A DNA stretch of 64,000 nt from Diabrotica undecimpunctata (GCF_040954645.1 NC_092804.1:39151753-39215752), one strand, 5' to 3'; shown: positions 11,007 through 22,490, numbered from the stretch's first letter. Translations and numbers: made by a program. Notes: a model not told the origin generated them from the letters alone.

Positions 11007-11455
11007 TACCAGCATCAATTATTACTTCATAATTTTCAAATCAAAATCTTCCGAAAACGGTACACAGTATCGAGTTTTACCAAGAGTATCTTTTTCGTGT
11101 AAAATTGAATGATGTTTAAGTTTACTTGAAATTTTGATTAATGATTATACTCTTAAAAAAGTTATATTGACTAATACTTAGTACGATCCGTGTAACTAGC
11201 GCCCTCTATGAGAATCAGATATAAAAACAAATTCATGGGATGTATCAGCTTTCAAAATATATTCGTAGAAAATTTCCTTACAATGTTGCCAGTAGTTTCG
11301 GTAAAATCGTAAAAAATGCGTAAAATGTTTTTTTTCAACGCCCTGTATCTTGAAAACGGATGGCGTTACAAAAGTTTTTTACTAAGCAAACCCCAATTAT
11401 TTTTCAGTTTTTTACCTACCCTAGAGACAGGGTTTCCTTTTTTTGAAACACCCTG
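11007..11455 (-). repeat. Right terminal inverted repeat
   Basis: Inverted partner of 9278-9728. The outer end reads CACCCTG followed by target TA. Near-identity over about 450 bp defines the element's right boundary. Confidence 0.93.
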
Positions 11456-11800
11456 TATATGAAACAATATGCCAACGCTAACATTGAGCAAGAAGCAAAA
11501 AATTGAATCTTAAAAAAAAGACACCAGAGTAAGATACAAGCAATAGAGTTAAACTACTTCAGAAGAACGATAGGGTCAAAAAGGACCCATAGACCCAAAA
11601 ATGAAGAAATAAGAAACACACTTAAAGTTAAACCGTTACTTGAAACAGTAAAAGAACAAAAATAAGAATGGTTTGGTCATATAACACGAATGGACAATAA
11701 CAGATAAGTAAAAATATTGTGGAAAGCTAAACCAATAAAAAAACAGAAGAGGCCGACCAATAAAAAAGTGGAACAACGACATAACAAAGTAATTACTATT
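11456..11800 (+). pseudogene. 3' half of the LINE interrupted by the mariner element
   Basis: In the plus strand, NYFRRTIGSKRTHRPKNEEI and KXEWFGHITRMDNNR (X a stop) are RTE-type C-terminal blocks. If the mariner and one TA are set aside, KTKMII from the left flank continues directly into YETICQ here, as expected for the block preceding LLYG.E.W in such ORFs. This supports a single element spanning 8716-9277 plus 11456-11800. Stops are frequent; it is an old copy. Confidence 0.65.
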
Positions 11801-11803
11801 TAA

Positions 11804-11975
11804 ATAGGAATAGGCCACAATTAAAGGTTAAAGTTTGTTTATTGACGTTTCAATTTCCACTTCGGAAATCGTTCTCAAAATTCTCAAAATGCAGTTTGGG
11901 AACGATTTCCGAAGTGGAAATTGAAACGTCAATAAACGTACTTTAACCTTTAATTGTGGCTTATTCCCATTCCCA
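11804..11975. repeat. Imperfect palindrome built from two divergent-facing hammerhead-like motifs
   Basis: Left arm about 11804-11879 and right arm about 11893-11969 are inverted copies of roughly 75 bp with a short spacer. Each arm holds one copy of a 37-nt motif (minus strand 11880-11844, plus strand 11895-11930) consisting of TTGAGAA, an 8-bp hairpin CGATTTCC...GGAAATTG, then GAAACGTC. The order of blocks matches a hammerhead CUGANGA / helix II / GAAA layout, but the first block is degenerate. Other copies of the motif lie at 41.25 kb and, more weakly, 48.6 kb. Confidence 0.75.
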
Positions 11976-12199
11976 TGCCACAAGAAAATAGCTTCAGACA
12001 TAGCAAAGATATTACAAAATAAGGGAAAAAGCAAAACAATTAGCGAAAAATACAAAAGAATGGAGAAAATTCATTAAAAGCTAGAATCACCTCTTTTAAC
12101 ACGTAACGGTCGAACACCAAACTTAATACATCAATCAATATTTTGTAGTAGGTACTTATCCTGCAAAGTTTTCAAAACTGCAAAGGTAATACCTCCGTT

Positions 12200-14640
12200 T
12201 AATAATACCGCTTCTTCTTCTTTTTCTTATTTTTATATAGACATGACTCTGTCTGCTTTTTATTGTGCCTCCACTAAGTTGTCGTTCCATCGTTTTCGTG
12301 GTTTTCCTACTGACCGTCTTTCTATTGGAGAACCGTCTCTTGCCATCTTTACTACTCTATTTGTTGTCATTCGACTTATATGATCGTTCCATTCTACTCT
12401 TTTATTTCTTACCCAGTTCTTGATGTTCTTCTCCTTGCATCTACGTCGTATATCTCTACTTCTAGTGTTTTCATCTCTGCTATTTGTAACATCCTTTTTG
12501 CCCTCTGTGTCAGGTCTTCTTTCTACCGCGTATGTCATTATTGGTCTGATGATTGTTTTATAAATTCTGCCTTTCGTTTCTTTCCCGATATTTTTATTTC
12601 AGCATATTGTTTCACTTAGGCAGCCTGCGGTTGTGTTTGCTCTATGCTCTTGATCTTCCACTTCAGTTTCGAGCTTTCCGTAGCTAGATGGACCTTCCAG
12701 CTCCAATTTACATCTTTGTAAATTTGCTGTTGTAACCATGCACTTTGTCTTTTTTGGGGAAATTAACATGTTAAATTTTCTGACGGTTATCTTAAATTAG
12801 TGCAGCATACGTTGTAAATCATCTTCACAATGAGAGAGTAGTATTGCGTCGTCTGCATAGAAGATTATTTTAAGTTTTTTTCTCCCATTTGGTATCCTTT
12901 TTTAGTTCTTACTTTTTTTATTATTTTATCCATAATCAGGTTGAACAATAGAGGACTCAAGAAATCTCCCTGTCTTATCCCATTGCCAGCTTCAACAAGG
13001 TCTGTTAGTTCTTCTTCTTTTACTTTTATTGTGTTGTTTGAGTAGATATTTTCGATCGTTTTAATTATTCCTAGAGGTCAGTACTTGCGTACAGTAAGTA
13101 GAGAACGTCTTTTAATTTGACTCGGTCAAATGCCTTCGTAAGGTCCACGAAACATAGATATGCCGGTTTGTTGTATTCTACTGATTTCTCTTCTTGCACT
13201 TGCCTCATTATAAATATAGTGTCGGTGCATGTTCTTCCCGATCTAAAACCTTGTTGTTCTTCTGCTAGTGTTAAAATTTTATTCAGTTTATTTGTTATCA
13301 CTTTGGTTGTTAATTTTAGTGTTGTGTTTAATAAATTAGTTCCTCTGTAATTTCCCGGGACCGATTTGTCTCCCTTTTTGAAGAGAGGTATTAGGATGCT
13401 TGATCTCCGTTCTTGAGGAATTCTGTTTTGTTCTATTATTTTTTGGATTAGTTTTAATAGTTATTTGATCAAATCTGGTCCTCCATTCGGTATTCTGTCC
13501 TCTCCTGGTGATTTTATATTTTTTAAATTGCTTAATGTTTCCTTTACCTCTTACTTCTCAATGTTTATTTCTTCGTTTGTCTTCACCTCTGGTGTTGGTG
13601 GTTCATTATCGTCACCTTTAGCAAATAGGGATCGAAAGTAGACTACCCATGTTTCTTTCTGAATGTGTTTAGTTTTTATTAATTTGTTCTTCTCTTTGCT
13701 TTGTCCTCTGATCATTCTCCATATTTCTTTTTGTGTTCCGTAGGAATCGTGTTTCATCTGTTTTGAGAAACACTGCCAGTGTCCCTTTTTTATTTGTCTA
13801 ACTAAAGTATTTGTTTCATTTCTAATTAGGTTATAGTGGTTGTATACCTGTTGTGTTTGTTGTGTTCTGTACTGTAAAAAGGCTTTCGTCTTTTCTTCAC
13901 ATTTTGTCTTCTCTTCCCCTCTAAACCAAGGTGTTTTCTTTTTTGATATGTTAGTGTTCGTTACTTTCCTCTCTCCAAGTAATTCTGTTGCTGGGTTAAG
14001 TATGTTATTTTTGAGTTTCTCCCAGCTTTCCTCGATGTTATCGTTTTCTAATATTTCATTTCCAGCGATCTTCTCTGATATTCTTTTCCTGTATAAGTAT
14101 TCCTTGGGTTCCGTTTTCGATGGACGTATATCTCTGTTTGTTATAACATAATCTATTATATATTTTTGTTAACGGGTGTTATTAAATGTATAGTTGTGTT
14201 GCTCTTTGTGGTCAAAAAATGTATTGTTTATTCTTAGTTCGTATTCGTGCAGAAATTGATCATCAGTTTTCTATTTTCGTTTTTAACATTCTCGTTATGT
14301 TTTTGTTTAATACCGAGTATTACGTGCTTGCTTGATTTATTCGAGCATTAAAATCCCCCAATATAAGGACATATATATCATAAGGACATACATATATCTT
14401 CCCTTTGACTTGATCTACTACTTGTTGTAATTGGTCATAAAACACTTCCCTTGTTGTTTAAGGCTTGTTATTTTCTGGGTCGTATTTTCTGATGATGTTC
14501 AGGTCTTTATTCTTATATTTGCTATTACAATTCTTTCTGATATGTATTGACACTCTTTGATGTGCTTTTGGTACTTTTGGTGTATTAGTAAGGCTACACT
14601 TTGTTTGGTCCTGTTTTCTTTTCTAGGTGGATTTAACAAT
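12200..14640 (-). pseudogene. RTE-C LINE, long antisense copy (endonuclease, RT, C-terminus)
   Basis: The minus strand shows, in order, a decayed EEP endonuclease (VFYDQLQQVVDQV, LGDFNARINQ near 14350), a linker (KHDSYGTQKEIWRMIRGQSK at 13757 downward), RT blocks EQQGFRSGRTCTDTIF (near 13250), YLCFVDLTKAFDRVK (near 13150), GNGIRQGDFLSPLLFNLIMD (near 12960), FYADDAILLSH (near 12850), and the C-terminus RVEWNDHISRM and GKPRKRWNDN (12270-12450). The catalytic YADD is preserved. Frameshifts and stops occur throughout. The 3' end carries CTTCTTCTTC on the plus strand at about 12208. The same family occurs at 35.8-37.7 and 56.0-56.4 kb. Confidence 0.85.
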
Positions 14641-14905
14641 CATATTATTAGTAATTGCGAATTGTGTTACCCGGTGTCCATTATCATTTGTTGTGTCGTG
14701 TAGACTATCTTTACCAATAAATTATCTTAAATAGTCTTCCTTACCTAGTTTAGGATTACAATCTCCCATTACTATTTTGACGTCTTGTTTTGGAGCCGCT
14801 TTATAGAGTTGGCCTAATCTTTCATAAAATTCGTCCTTCTTATCATCTTCGGCATCTTCTGTTGGGGCATATATTGAGAATATAGTGAGATTAAACCACT
14901 TACAC
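14641..14905 (-). pseudogene. Second EEP endonuclease fragment abutting RTE-C
   Basis: The minus strand reads KWFNLTIFSIYAPTED, EFYERLGQLYKAAPK, VKIVMGDCNPKLGKED and HRVTQFAITNNMIV, the middle of an EEP domain from another RTE-type element. It joins the RTE-C copy at about 14640, where a second EEP domain begins afresh, so two elements lie head to tail in the same orientation. Its RT is absent. Confidence 0.7.
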
Positions 14906-15267
14906 TTGAGTCTAATATAGCTTTATTAGCTTGAAGTCAATGACTGCCGTTCTTTAATCTTTTTAAAAACGCCAAAGGAAAAATTATAATTAAACTTTAC
15001 TTTAATCTTTAGATAAAGAATAAAAATACAAATTTTTTATACTAGCAACAGTCAAATATTGCTATTTCAAAATTTTTAATATTAAAAATTTATATCCATG
15101 AGCTGATTTCTTTAAATAATAGGTAAATAACGTTCCAATCAATTTCATTTACGTTAAGGGACTGTTGAAAACGGTTGACTTTTTATTAAGATCCAATCAT
15201 TCCAATTAATATGGAAGTTAAATGCCATGAAGGAAAGTTATAACCATTTATCCTTCTCGAATTTCAG
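14906..15267. other. Putative intron upstream of the host exon
   Basis: AT-rich sequence without repeats. It ends in a pyrimidine-rich tract and TTTCAG at 15262-15267, a good 3' splice site for the exon that follows. Confidence 0.35.
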
Positions 15268-15445
15268 ATATACTCCAGATATCGAACATCTAGTGTTTCC
15301 GATGAGAAAAAGAAACCCTCAGCAAGTGGCCCCAATTAATCCGGCTCCTTCGAGGACCAGGTCCCGGTTGGCAGAAATGTTCGCTCTCAGCAGGCACTTA
15401 CAGCAGAAGTCATCGACCGACAAGGATTCTAAAAGGAGTTCAGTA
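15268..15445 (+). CDS. Candidate internal exon of a host protein-coding gene
   Basis: The open frame 15227-15466 shows a clear coding segment from YTPDIEHLVFPMRKRNP through SRTRSRLAEMFALSRHLQQK to STDKDSKRSS. It has near-balanced base composition, unlike its AT-rich surroundings. A pyrimidine tract and CAG at 15265-15267 precede it. Three overlapping donors follow (GTAGTA at 15443, GTAAGT at 15446, GTAAGT at 15452); I chose 15446. The exon would start in phase with one leading base and encode about 59 residues, basic and Ser/Arg/Lys-rich, with no transposon motif. I do not recognise the protein. It resembles a cytoplasmic linker or N-terminal isoform exon. Neighbouring exons are not visible, so large introns filled with repeats are likely. 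Confidence 0.5.
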
Positions 15446-15782
15446 GTAAGTGTAAGTTTCAGCTAATTATCTGTGTTAGATGTTTAGGGAAAATATCGAG
15501 CTCGCTTAAATATAATAGCAAATTTCTATCCAAATAAATTTAATTTTTATTAAATATAATACCTAATGGGTATATTTTTATTGCATTAACTTTAAAGCCG
15601 TTGAATTGTAATTGAAAAATCTTAATTTGGATATGGATTAAAATTTTTATTGTTTGTAATTTCGTGACACGAGGTAAACATTTGTAAACTAACTTGATTA
15701 CATGTTTTTATTTTCTTTTATAGCGGGAATTTAAGAAAATGCAAAAATGTAAACAAATTAAAGTCCTTCTTAGGAGTTATAT
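15446..15782. other. Putative intron sequence downstream of the host exon
   Basis: AT-rich, no recognised domain. It ends at the target-site duplication of the RTE-G insertion. Confidence 0.35.
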
Positions 15783-15793
15783 GACAGGAATGT

Positions 15794-18046
15794 CTTCTTC
15801 TTAGTCGTTAACCTGATGCAGGTATCGTGATATCATGAAGCTATTAGCTAAATTTCCCAATGTTCCTCCACGTTTTTCTATCTTCTGCCATTCTAGCACA
15901 TTCTGACAATGGAGCGCCAATGGTAGCAACAATATGGTCCGTGTATCGTGTGGGAGATCTACCTCTATTTCTGTTGCCTTCTACTTTTCCCTGGATGGTA
16001 AGTTTTTCAAGACCATTTCTTCGAAGCACATGTCCAAAATAGCTTATTATTTGTTCTGATATTTGTGTTCTTAGTCTTTTCTTTATGTTTAGCTGGTCCA
16101 GTATGGATTCATTTGTTCTTTGGGCCACCCATGGTATTCTCAGCATTCGTCTCCAGCAGTACATCTCAAATACATCTATGTTCTTTTTGTCTCTCTCAGT
16201 AAGGGTCCAGCATTCCGATGCATAAGTAAAAACTGGAAAAACTAGACTTCTTACTAGTCTCATTTTTGTATCGGTAGTTATTTCATGGCTTTTCCAAATT
16301 TTTGTTAATTTTGCCATGGCGCTTTTTGCGATTGCTGGCCGCCGCTTTATTTCTTCAGTACAGCCTCTTTTGTTGGTTATTAATGAGCCCAGATACACAA
16401 ATTTATCTGAAACAGCGATATTGTTTATCATAACCAGATGATTTTGATTGTTGTTAGCTCTGTCAATTATCATGATTCTCGTTTTATCTCTGTTTATTTT
16501 AAGGCCCATCGTTAAGCTTACGTCTTCTATTCGTTGTAGCAGGTGAATCAATTCAGCTTCAGAACTAGCGAGGATAGTAGTATCATCTGCATATCTCAAG
16601 TTGCAAATATTCTTCCCGCCAATGGTGATGCCACCGTTCCAGTCCTCAGTAGCTTTCCGCATTATCCATTCACCATAGATGTTAAATAGAATTGGGCTTA
16701 GTATGCAGCCTTGTCTCACGCCCTTTGTGACCCTAAAACTATCGGTTAGTTCCCCATTTATTCTAACTCTGGCATAATTGTTATTGTACAGGCTTTTAAT
16801 TAGCAGTATCAGATGATTGGGGTTTCCCATTTCAGACAAAACCTGCCACATTTTACTCCAGTTGACCAAATCAAAAGCTTTACTATAATCTATGAAGCAC
16901 AAATATGTTGTGATGTTGATTACTCTGGATTTTTCTACAATCTGCCGTACGTTTAAAATTTGTTCTCTAGTACCACGTCCGGGGACGAAACCTGCTTGTT
17001 TCTCCGCAATGTTAGATAGTAAAAAGGGCTTTATCCTCTCGAGAATTATGTGTAAGAGTATCTTACTGCAATGCGCAATTAGAGCAATTGTGCGATAGTT
17101 GCTACATAAATCTTTCGCTCCCTTTTTATGTATGGGAATATATAGTGATTGTGTCCAGTCCTCAGGCCATTTACCTGTCTCCCACACTCTTTGAAAAATT
17201 TGATGTATTATATCCACTCCAACGTCATCTAGGGCCAAATCATTTCAATAGGTATGTTATCTGGACCGGCAGCTTTCTGACTTTTTTGCCTCGTAATTGC
17301 TGCTTCAACTTCACTTTTGAGTACGTCAGGTTCCGTCGCAAAACTGGCATCTTCTTGTTGTGATGGGGCGTCTGTGCTTTCCTCCATCTTCAGTCGTCCA
17401 CAGTATTCTTTCCATCTGTGTAAAATATATTTTTTAGAAGTGAGTAGAGTTCCGTTATCATCTTTGATAGCAAGGTAGTTTGGTGTAAAGGAACGTGTTA
17501 TCTGCTTTATTTTTTTAAACATGTCTCTGGTCTCAGTTTTGGTTTTATACCCTTCTATTTCCATGCAGATTTTGTTTAAGTGTGTGTTCTTGTCCTTTTT
17601 GCAGAGTCATTTTATTTGACCGTTCAGCGCTTTATAGGCCTCTTTATCACTTTTACTTTTCAGTCCTGTGGCTTTTAAGCACTTCCTCTCCTGTATTTTA
17701 GTCCACGTGGAGTCTGTTATCCATTGTTTCCTTCTTTCTTCTCTATCACTCTTAATGTTTTTCGCAGCATTATGCAATATGGAATTTGTTTTTGTCCATA
17801 TGCTATTTGAGGACTCTTCTGGATTTAATGATTGTTTGAGGTCACATAGCTTTTGCATTGCGGCTTTTTTGTACGGATCGTTATATCTTAGATGCCATTT
17901 AGTTGTTGTATTTCCTGTTTTTGGATTGTTTCTTAACTTCATGCCGAATTCAGCTGATAAAAATTGATGGTCGCTATTACAATCTTTTCCTGGATAGGTC
18001 TTAACATCCTTAACAGCGCTCCTCCAACGGGTTTTTACCAGTATAA
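15794..18046 (-). mobile_element. RTE-G LINE insertion with 11-bp target-site duplication
   Basis: A 2253-bp antisense insertion bounded by GACAGGAATGT at 15783-15793 and again at 18047-18057. The 3' end on the plus strand begins CTTCTTCTTAG, a (GAA)-type tail in sense. The 5' end falls inside the endonuclease domain, so the copy is 5' truncated. It lies downstream of the candidate host exon, probably inside an intron. Confidence 0.9.
15844..18046 (-). pseudogene. RTE-G reverse transcriptase ORF, nearly intact
   Basis: The sense reading begins at the end of the EEP domain (KDCNSDHQFLSAEF, near 17980). It continues through a charged linker, one in-frame TGA at 17607-17609, then GPDNIPIEMIW and a one-base frameshift near 17235 into a 464-residue frame (17238-15844). 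That frame contains EKQAGFVPGRGTREQILNVR (residues 79-98), FIDYSKAFD (115-123), KGVRQGCILSPILFN (172-186), LRYADDTTIL (214-223), thumb FVYLGSLITNK and C-terminal ISYFGHVLRRNGLEK and GNRNRGRSPTRYTD. Both catalytic Asp of YADD and the motif A Asp are present. With only two visible lesions it is one of the youngest LINE copies here. Family role: target-primed reverse transcription. Confidence 0.9.
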
Positions 18047-18109
18047 GACAGGAATGTAATACGATGCAAAAGAAAGCTTCTATCATTCATTCTTCGATTG
18101 CGAAAAAAA

Positions 18110-18315
18110 TCGAAATTCGCAGTAAAAATAGTAAATTATATACAATATAACTGAATGTACAAATATTTAGGACTGAAATTGACAGATGATGTGACCATTG
18201 ATGGTTTCTGGAGGAGATCAGTTAGAAGATCACGTCGAAAAATAGTTACCAATGAAGATATCCGCAGATTTATGAACGTTGTAGAAACAATGAATAACCA
18301 CATAAAATACAATTT
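18110..18315 (+). pseudogene. Possible LINE thumb-region relic
   Basis: The plus strand reads MYKYLGLKLTDDVTIDGFWR and then RKIVTNEDIRRFMNVVE. The YKYLG block and NEDIRR block resemble RTE-type thumb and C-terminal regions, but these normally lie about 100 residues apart and the rest is missing. A small deleted fragment is the simplest reading; confidence is low. Confidence 0.35.
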
Positions 18316-19336
18316 GTATCGTATTTAATATACATTTTTGTTCAAATTTCCTGTTATGCCATGTACTATTATACATATTTATATACTTTTACCAAATCAG
18401 ACCAGTCATTTAAGAGCAATATTTTACGTTTCTATACGACGAGTAAATGAACTAAGTCTGTTGCTCTATAAATTATTACTGAAACTTGCTCGCTTAAAAA
18501 TATATCTTTACACGGGATATTGATCATAAAATTCCAGATCTCGAGATAACGCCTCCGTTAAAGTTTATATATTCCTCGAATATTGCACATTGTTTTGTAC
18601 GTATAACTCACAAGAGATTGCTTAATCGATTTAAAATACAAACAATCACCAAGGTTGCATTTTATGCAGCATACACTTTTAATGATAAGTATAGCCAAAA
18701 ATAACTTAAGAAAATAAAATTATGAGAAAAGAATGCTGATGTTATATTAGAATATTTAATTGTATAAAATACTGTTTTATAATGATCAAAAAAAATTCAA
18801 AGTAGTTAGATGTGTTTAAGAGTACAAAATATAATAGAGTAATCTTTGAATAATATGAAGATATTGAACTTACCATCAAATTGTATAATACTTTTAATTA
18901 TATAGCCTTTCTTCTATTCCTATTATCGAATATACCCTCTCACATTTATTTCGTTGTGCGTCAATCTCTGATCCTCATCTCCATTGTATATCAGTCATTT
19001 CTAAATTGATTCTGAAGATCTTATAATGTTGTTAATCGAACGAATTTGAGGTTTTCTCGTGTTTTTCTTTCATCTATTGCAAGTTTATTGAACTTTAAGG
19101 TCACTTATTCCCCAAGTCCTTATTGTATCTATCTTCTAGAGATGCTTATTGCCTCCAGACAGTTTCCAGTCTTTGAGTGAGATAACCAGTGTATGTCTTT
19201 CCACAGCTGAAATGAGTTTTTCTTATCTTCTTTGTGTTTTCTTTAAATTTCCCGTTACATCCATAATGTGCTAACATGGGGATGCAATAATTAAACCCTT
19301 TGGTTTTAATTTTTAAGGGTATATTTTTATATTTTA
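18316..19336. other. AT-rich DNA without recognisable gene
   Basis: About 1 kb with no conserved motif on either strand; the frame at 18338-18523 looks like chance. Confidence 0.4.
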
Positions 19337-20660
19337 GTATACCAGATGCGCCAAAAGAAGCGAGAGAGTCGAATATTTAAAAACACGTGTTTAATATGTT
19401 TTCAAATCTGTCGAGTGGCACCAAATGCAACTCCCCACTCCTACTGCCTGGAAGTTGGGCAAGGAAAGGAACAACTTTAAAATCTCAAGTGGAAACCCTC
19501 ACTTTTTATTGCGGATTTTAATTTCTTATAAAAAACAAGTACCTTTTAACAAGACATTTTTTTGAGTTATGATACATGGCGCTAATGAAAAAAACGATCC
19601 CGTCTTGCTCTGAATCACGTCATCGACTGAATAGATTGTGATATTTGTGCTATGGTGACCTAGCCATCGTGCAACCAGTAGTACAAGAGATATCCTTATT
19701 TTCCTCGTTAACCAAAACGCTTATTAATATATTGTACTACATGCTTATTTTACTATAGTTACGGTTGGATGCTGTAAATGACGCAGTTATAGTTATTGAT
19801 TTTGTTTGTTATGCACATTTCGATTGTATAATCTATTATTTAGGTCATTGTTGTATAAACATTTTCAGCGTGGTCATTTGGGGGTCTAATAAACAGCGTG
19901 TCAAGCGGGTCTAAAATAACTGTTATTTTGATGACAAATGACTTGTTAAAATATATTCCTGTTTCCGCTATAAGGAAAACTTGTGCATCCTTTACAAGAT
20001 CAGTCTTTTTATATCGCCGCTATATTCATTGCACACTCGAAACCTTACCAACGTTTTTCACAGTTTTGGACTGTTTGCGACTACCTTCGAAAGTCGCCAC
20101 AATACTTCCCGCAATAACAGAATTGAGGATCATTGCCGTACACTAACCCAAAAAAAATTGTAATAGACTGACTTTTCTATGGCAAATGCTTATTAAAACA
20201 TTAACACCTTATTTTTAAGTAATCAGTTGAAAAACTCTATTCCCTTAATTTTATGCTTCTCAGGAAAGATATAATATTGGTATTTAAAAAAATACAAATT
20301 TAAATAACTAATTCAGGGCATTAAATGCAAGATTGGTTTTCTAAATATAAAAGAAATATTACGTTTTTAAAAATATCTAGTTACACTTTGGTTTAAAAAA
20401 TAAGTAAACGATATCATTTACTACGCTGCAATCTAGTACCTTGATTTATGCTTTTTTAATGGCATTGGGTTGAGAATCCTTCGCCATATTTTATATGAAA
20501 ATCTCATCTATCCACGTTCGGGGCGTGGGTACGTCGCCCACCGCCAGTTGCAGTTTCTATCTGAAAATCTAAGAGAATTAATTTATGTCACCGAATGGGG
20601 CGGCGTAGTTCGAGAAAAAAGAGGTCCAATTTGGATTCCAGTTAAACTGAATGTATGACC
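19337..20660 (+). pseudogene. Decayed mariner-type element with fragmentary transposase
   Basis: GC-richer sequence at 19340-19620 resembles a long subterminal region. At 19940-20150 the plus strand, across frames, encodes an N-terminal mariner-like block (LYRRYIHCTLETLP, TNVFHSFGLFATT, SRHNTSRNNRIEDHCRTLT). At 20470-20658 it encodes RHILYENLIYP, equivalent to WRILKEQQLYPYH in the 9.9-kb transposase, then directly HRQLQFLSENLREL and VVREKRGPIWIP, resembling the W-G-R-x-GPI-x-WP region before the third catalytic residue. The middle, including the first catalytic Asp, is deleted. No paired terminal repeat was found. Confidence 0.45.
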
Positions 20661-21042
<382 letters not shown>

Positions 21043-21140
21043 GTGATTATTTCGACCAAAAAATAATTTATAAATACGTTCAAATTATCGGGTAAAGTGG
21101 TCTGTAATAAAAATCTTTCTTTTTTCTAAATTGCTCAATA

Positions 21141-21169
21141 TTTCGCCATTTATTTAAAAGCTTCCTCAG
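21141..21169 (-). ncRNA. Hammerhead-like motif in left Penelope arm
   Basis: The minus strand reads CTGAGGA (21169-21163), a short weak hairpin AGCTTTT...ATGGC, then GAAA (21144-21141). CTGAGGA satisfies CUGANGA. Helix II is only about three pairs, so catalytic competence is doubtful. It lies in the 3' UTR about 300 bp downstream of the stop codon. Confidence 0.4.
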
Positions 21170-21457
21170 GAGTAAACTAAAACCAATTTGAACATTACCA
21201 AAAATGGCGTACAAATACATTTTAAAACACTCACACAATTTAAAAGATTTCGCAAATAAAAACTGACATTGAAGTATTTGAAATATTGAATGTCAAGATT
21301 AAATTGTCTTAAGCACGTTCGTTACAGCTATACAATAAAAAATTAAAATTATTTCAAATGTAAAAATAAAAATAACAATAAAAGAAAAGTTAGAAGAATA
21401 ATATTTATTTGATGAATTATTAAGGTTAGTTGTTATTAAGATGAATGTTGGCTACTT

Positions 21458-21690
21458 TTAATATTTATAAATTTTGTTCAATATGTTACAATATATGTTA
21501 CTTAACTGTCCAGTGTCCGTTTTATAATTTAAAGTGTTTTTATTTTTGTTAATGTAATACATTTCAAGAAATAATCTACTTTTGTAGTTATCAGTCTGTG
21601 CCAAAATATGAGCTTTGTTATAGTCTAGCATATGACCAGTGTTTTCATAGTGCTCAACCACTGCGCAAGTATTTTTTCTCAAGCGGCAAT
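21458..21690 (-). pseudogene. Inverted partner: end of GIY-YIG domain
   Basis: The minus frame repeats the last 74 residues of the plus copy (RKNTCAVVEHYENTGHMLDY onward) with few substitutions, then stops at 21458. It lacks the YIG motif because the arm starts downstream of it. Confidence 0.85.
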
Positions 21691-21734
21691 CACTTTTATG
21701 TTGTGTATTTTCAAAAATTCAATCACAACTATTT

Positions 21735-22103
21735 TCAAAAATCAAAGACCCAGTACCAACCTTATATAAAAGTAATGTCGTTTATGAAATACCGTGTTTA
21801 GGATGTCAAAATAGCTATATTGGTCAAACATCACAATGGCTAAAACAACGCATCACACAACATAAAAGTGATTGCCGCTTGAGAAAAAATACTTGCGCAG
21901 TGGTTGAGCACTATGAAAACACTGGTCATATGCTAGCCTATAACAAAGCTCATATTTTGGCACAGACTGATAACTACATAAGTAGATTATTTCTTGAAAT
22001 GTATTACATTAACAAAAATAAAAACACTTTAAATTATAAAACGGACACTGGACAGTTAAGTAACATATATTGTAACATATTGAACAAAATTTATAAACAT
22101 TAA
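21735..22103 (+). pseudogene. Penelope-like GIY-YIG endonuclease domain (C-terminal end, complete to stop)
   Basis: Without an ATG, the plus frame from about 21740 reads YKSNVVYEIPCLGCQNSYIG and QTSQWLKQRITQHKSDCRLR, the GIY-YIG fold with its Cys pair (PCLGC) and the YIGQT motif. It then gives VVEHYENTGH and ends at TAA 22101-22103. In Penelope-like elements this domain follows the reverse transcriptase and supplies the endonuclease. The reverse transcriptase is missing here because the copy begins at the head-to-head junction. Confidence 0.88.
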
Positions 22104-22392
22104 AAATAGCCAACATTCATCTTAATAACAACTAACCTTAATAATTCATCAAAAAAATATTATTCTTCTAACTTTTCTTTTATTGTTATTTTTATTTTTA
22201 CATTTGAAATAATTTTAATTTTTTATCGTATAGCTGTAACGAACGTGCTTAAGACAATTTAATCTTGACATTCAATATTTCAAATACTTCAATGTCAGTT
22301 TTTATTTGCGAAATCTTTTAAATTCTGTGAGTGTTTTAAAATGTATTTGTACGCCATTTTTTTGTAATGTTCAAATTGTTTTTAGTTTACTC

Positions 22393-22421
22393 CTGAGGAA
22401 GCTTTTAAATAAATGGCGAAA
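22393..22421 (+). ncRNA. Hammerhead-like motif in right Penelope arm
   Basis: Inverted copy of the motif at 21141-21169: CTGAGGA at 22393-22399 and GAAA at 22418-22421, with the same short helix between. Its conservation in both arms follows from the arms being copies and is not independent evidence of function. Confidence 0.4.
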
Positions 22422-22485
22422 TATTGAGTAATTTAGAAAAAAGAAAGATTTTTGTTACAGACCACTTTACCCGATAATTTGAAAG

Positions 22486-22490
<5 letters not shown>

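Larger units (their letters stand above)
9278..11455 (+). mobile_element. mariner-type DNA transposon with 450-bp terminal inverted repeats
   Basis: A 2178-bp element starts CAGGGTGTTTC and ends GAAACACCCTG, flanked on each side by TA (9276-9277 and 11456-11457), the target duplication of the Tc1/mariner superfamily. The first about 451 bp (9278-9728) and last about 449 bp (11007-11455) are inverted copies with only scattered mismatches. This is much longer than the 20-40 bp typical of mariner. A broken transposase gene lies between them on the plus strand. The two target halves join into one LINE reading frame. Confidence 0.92.
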
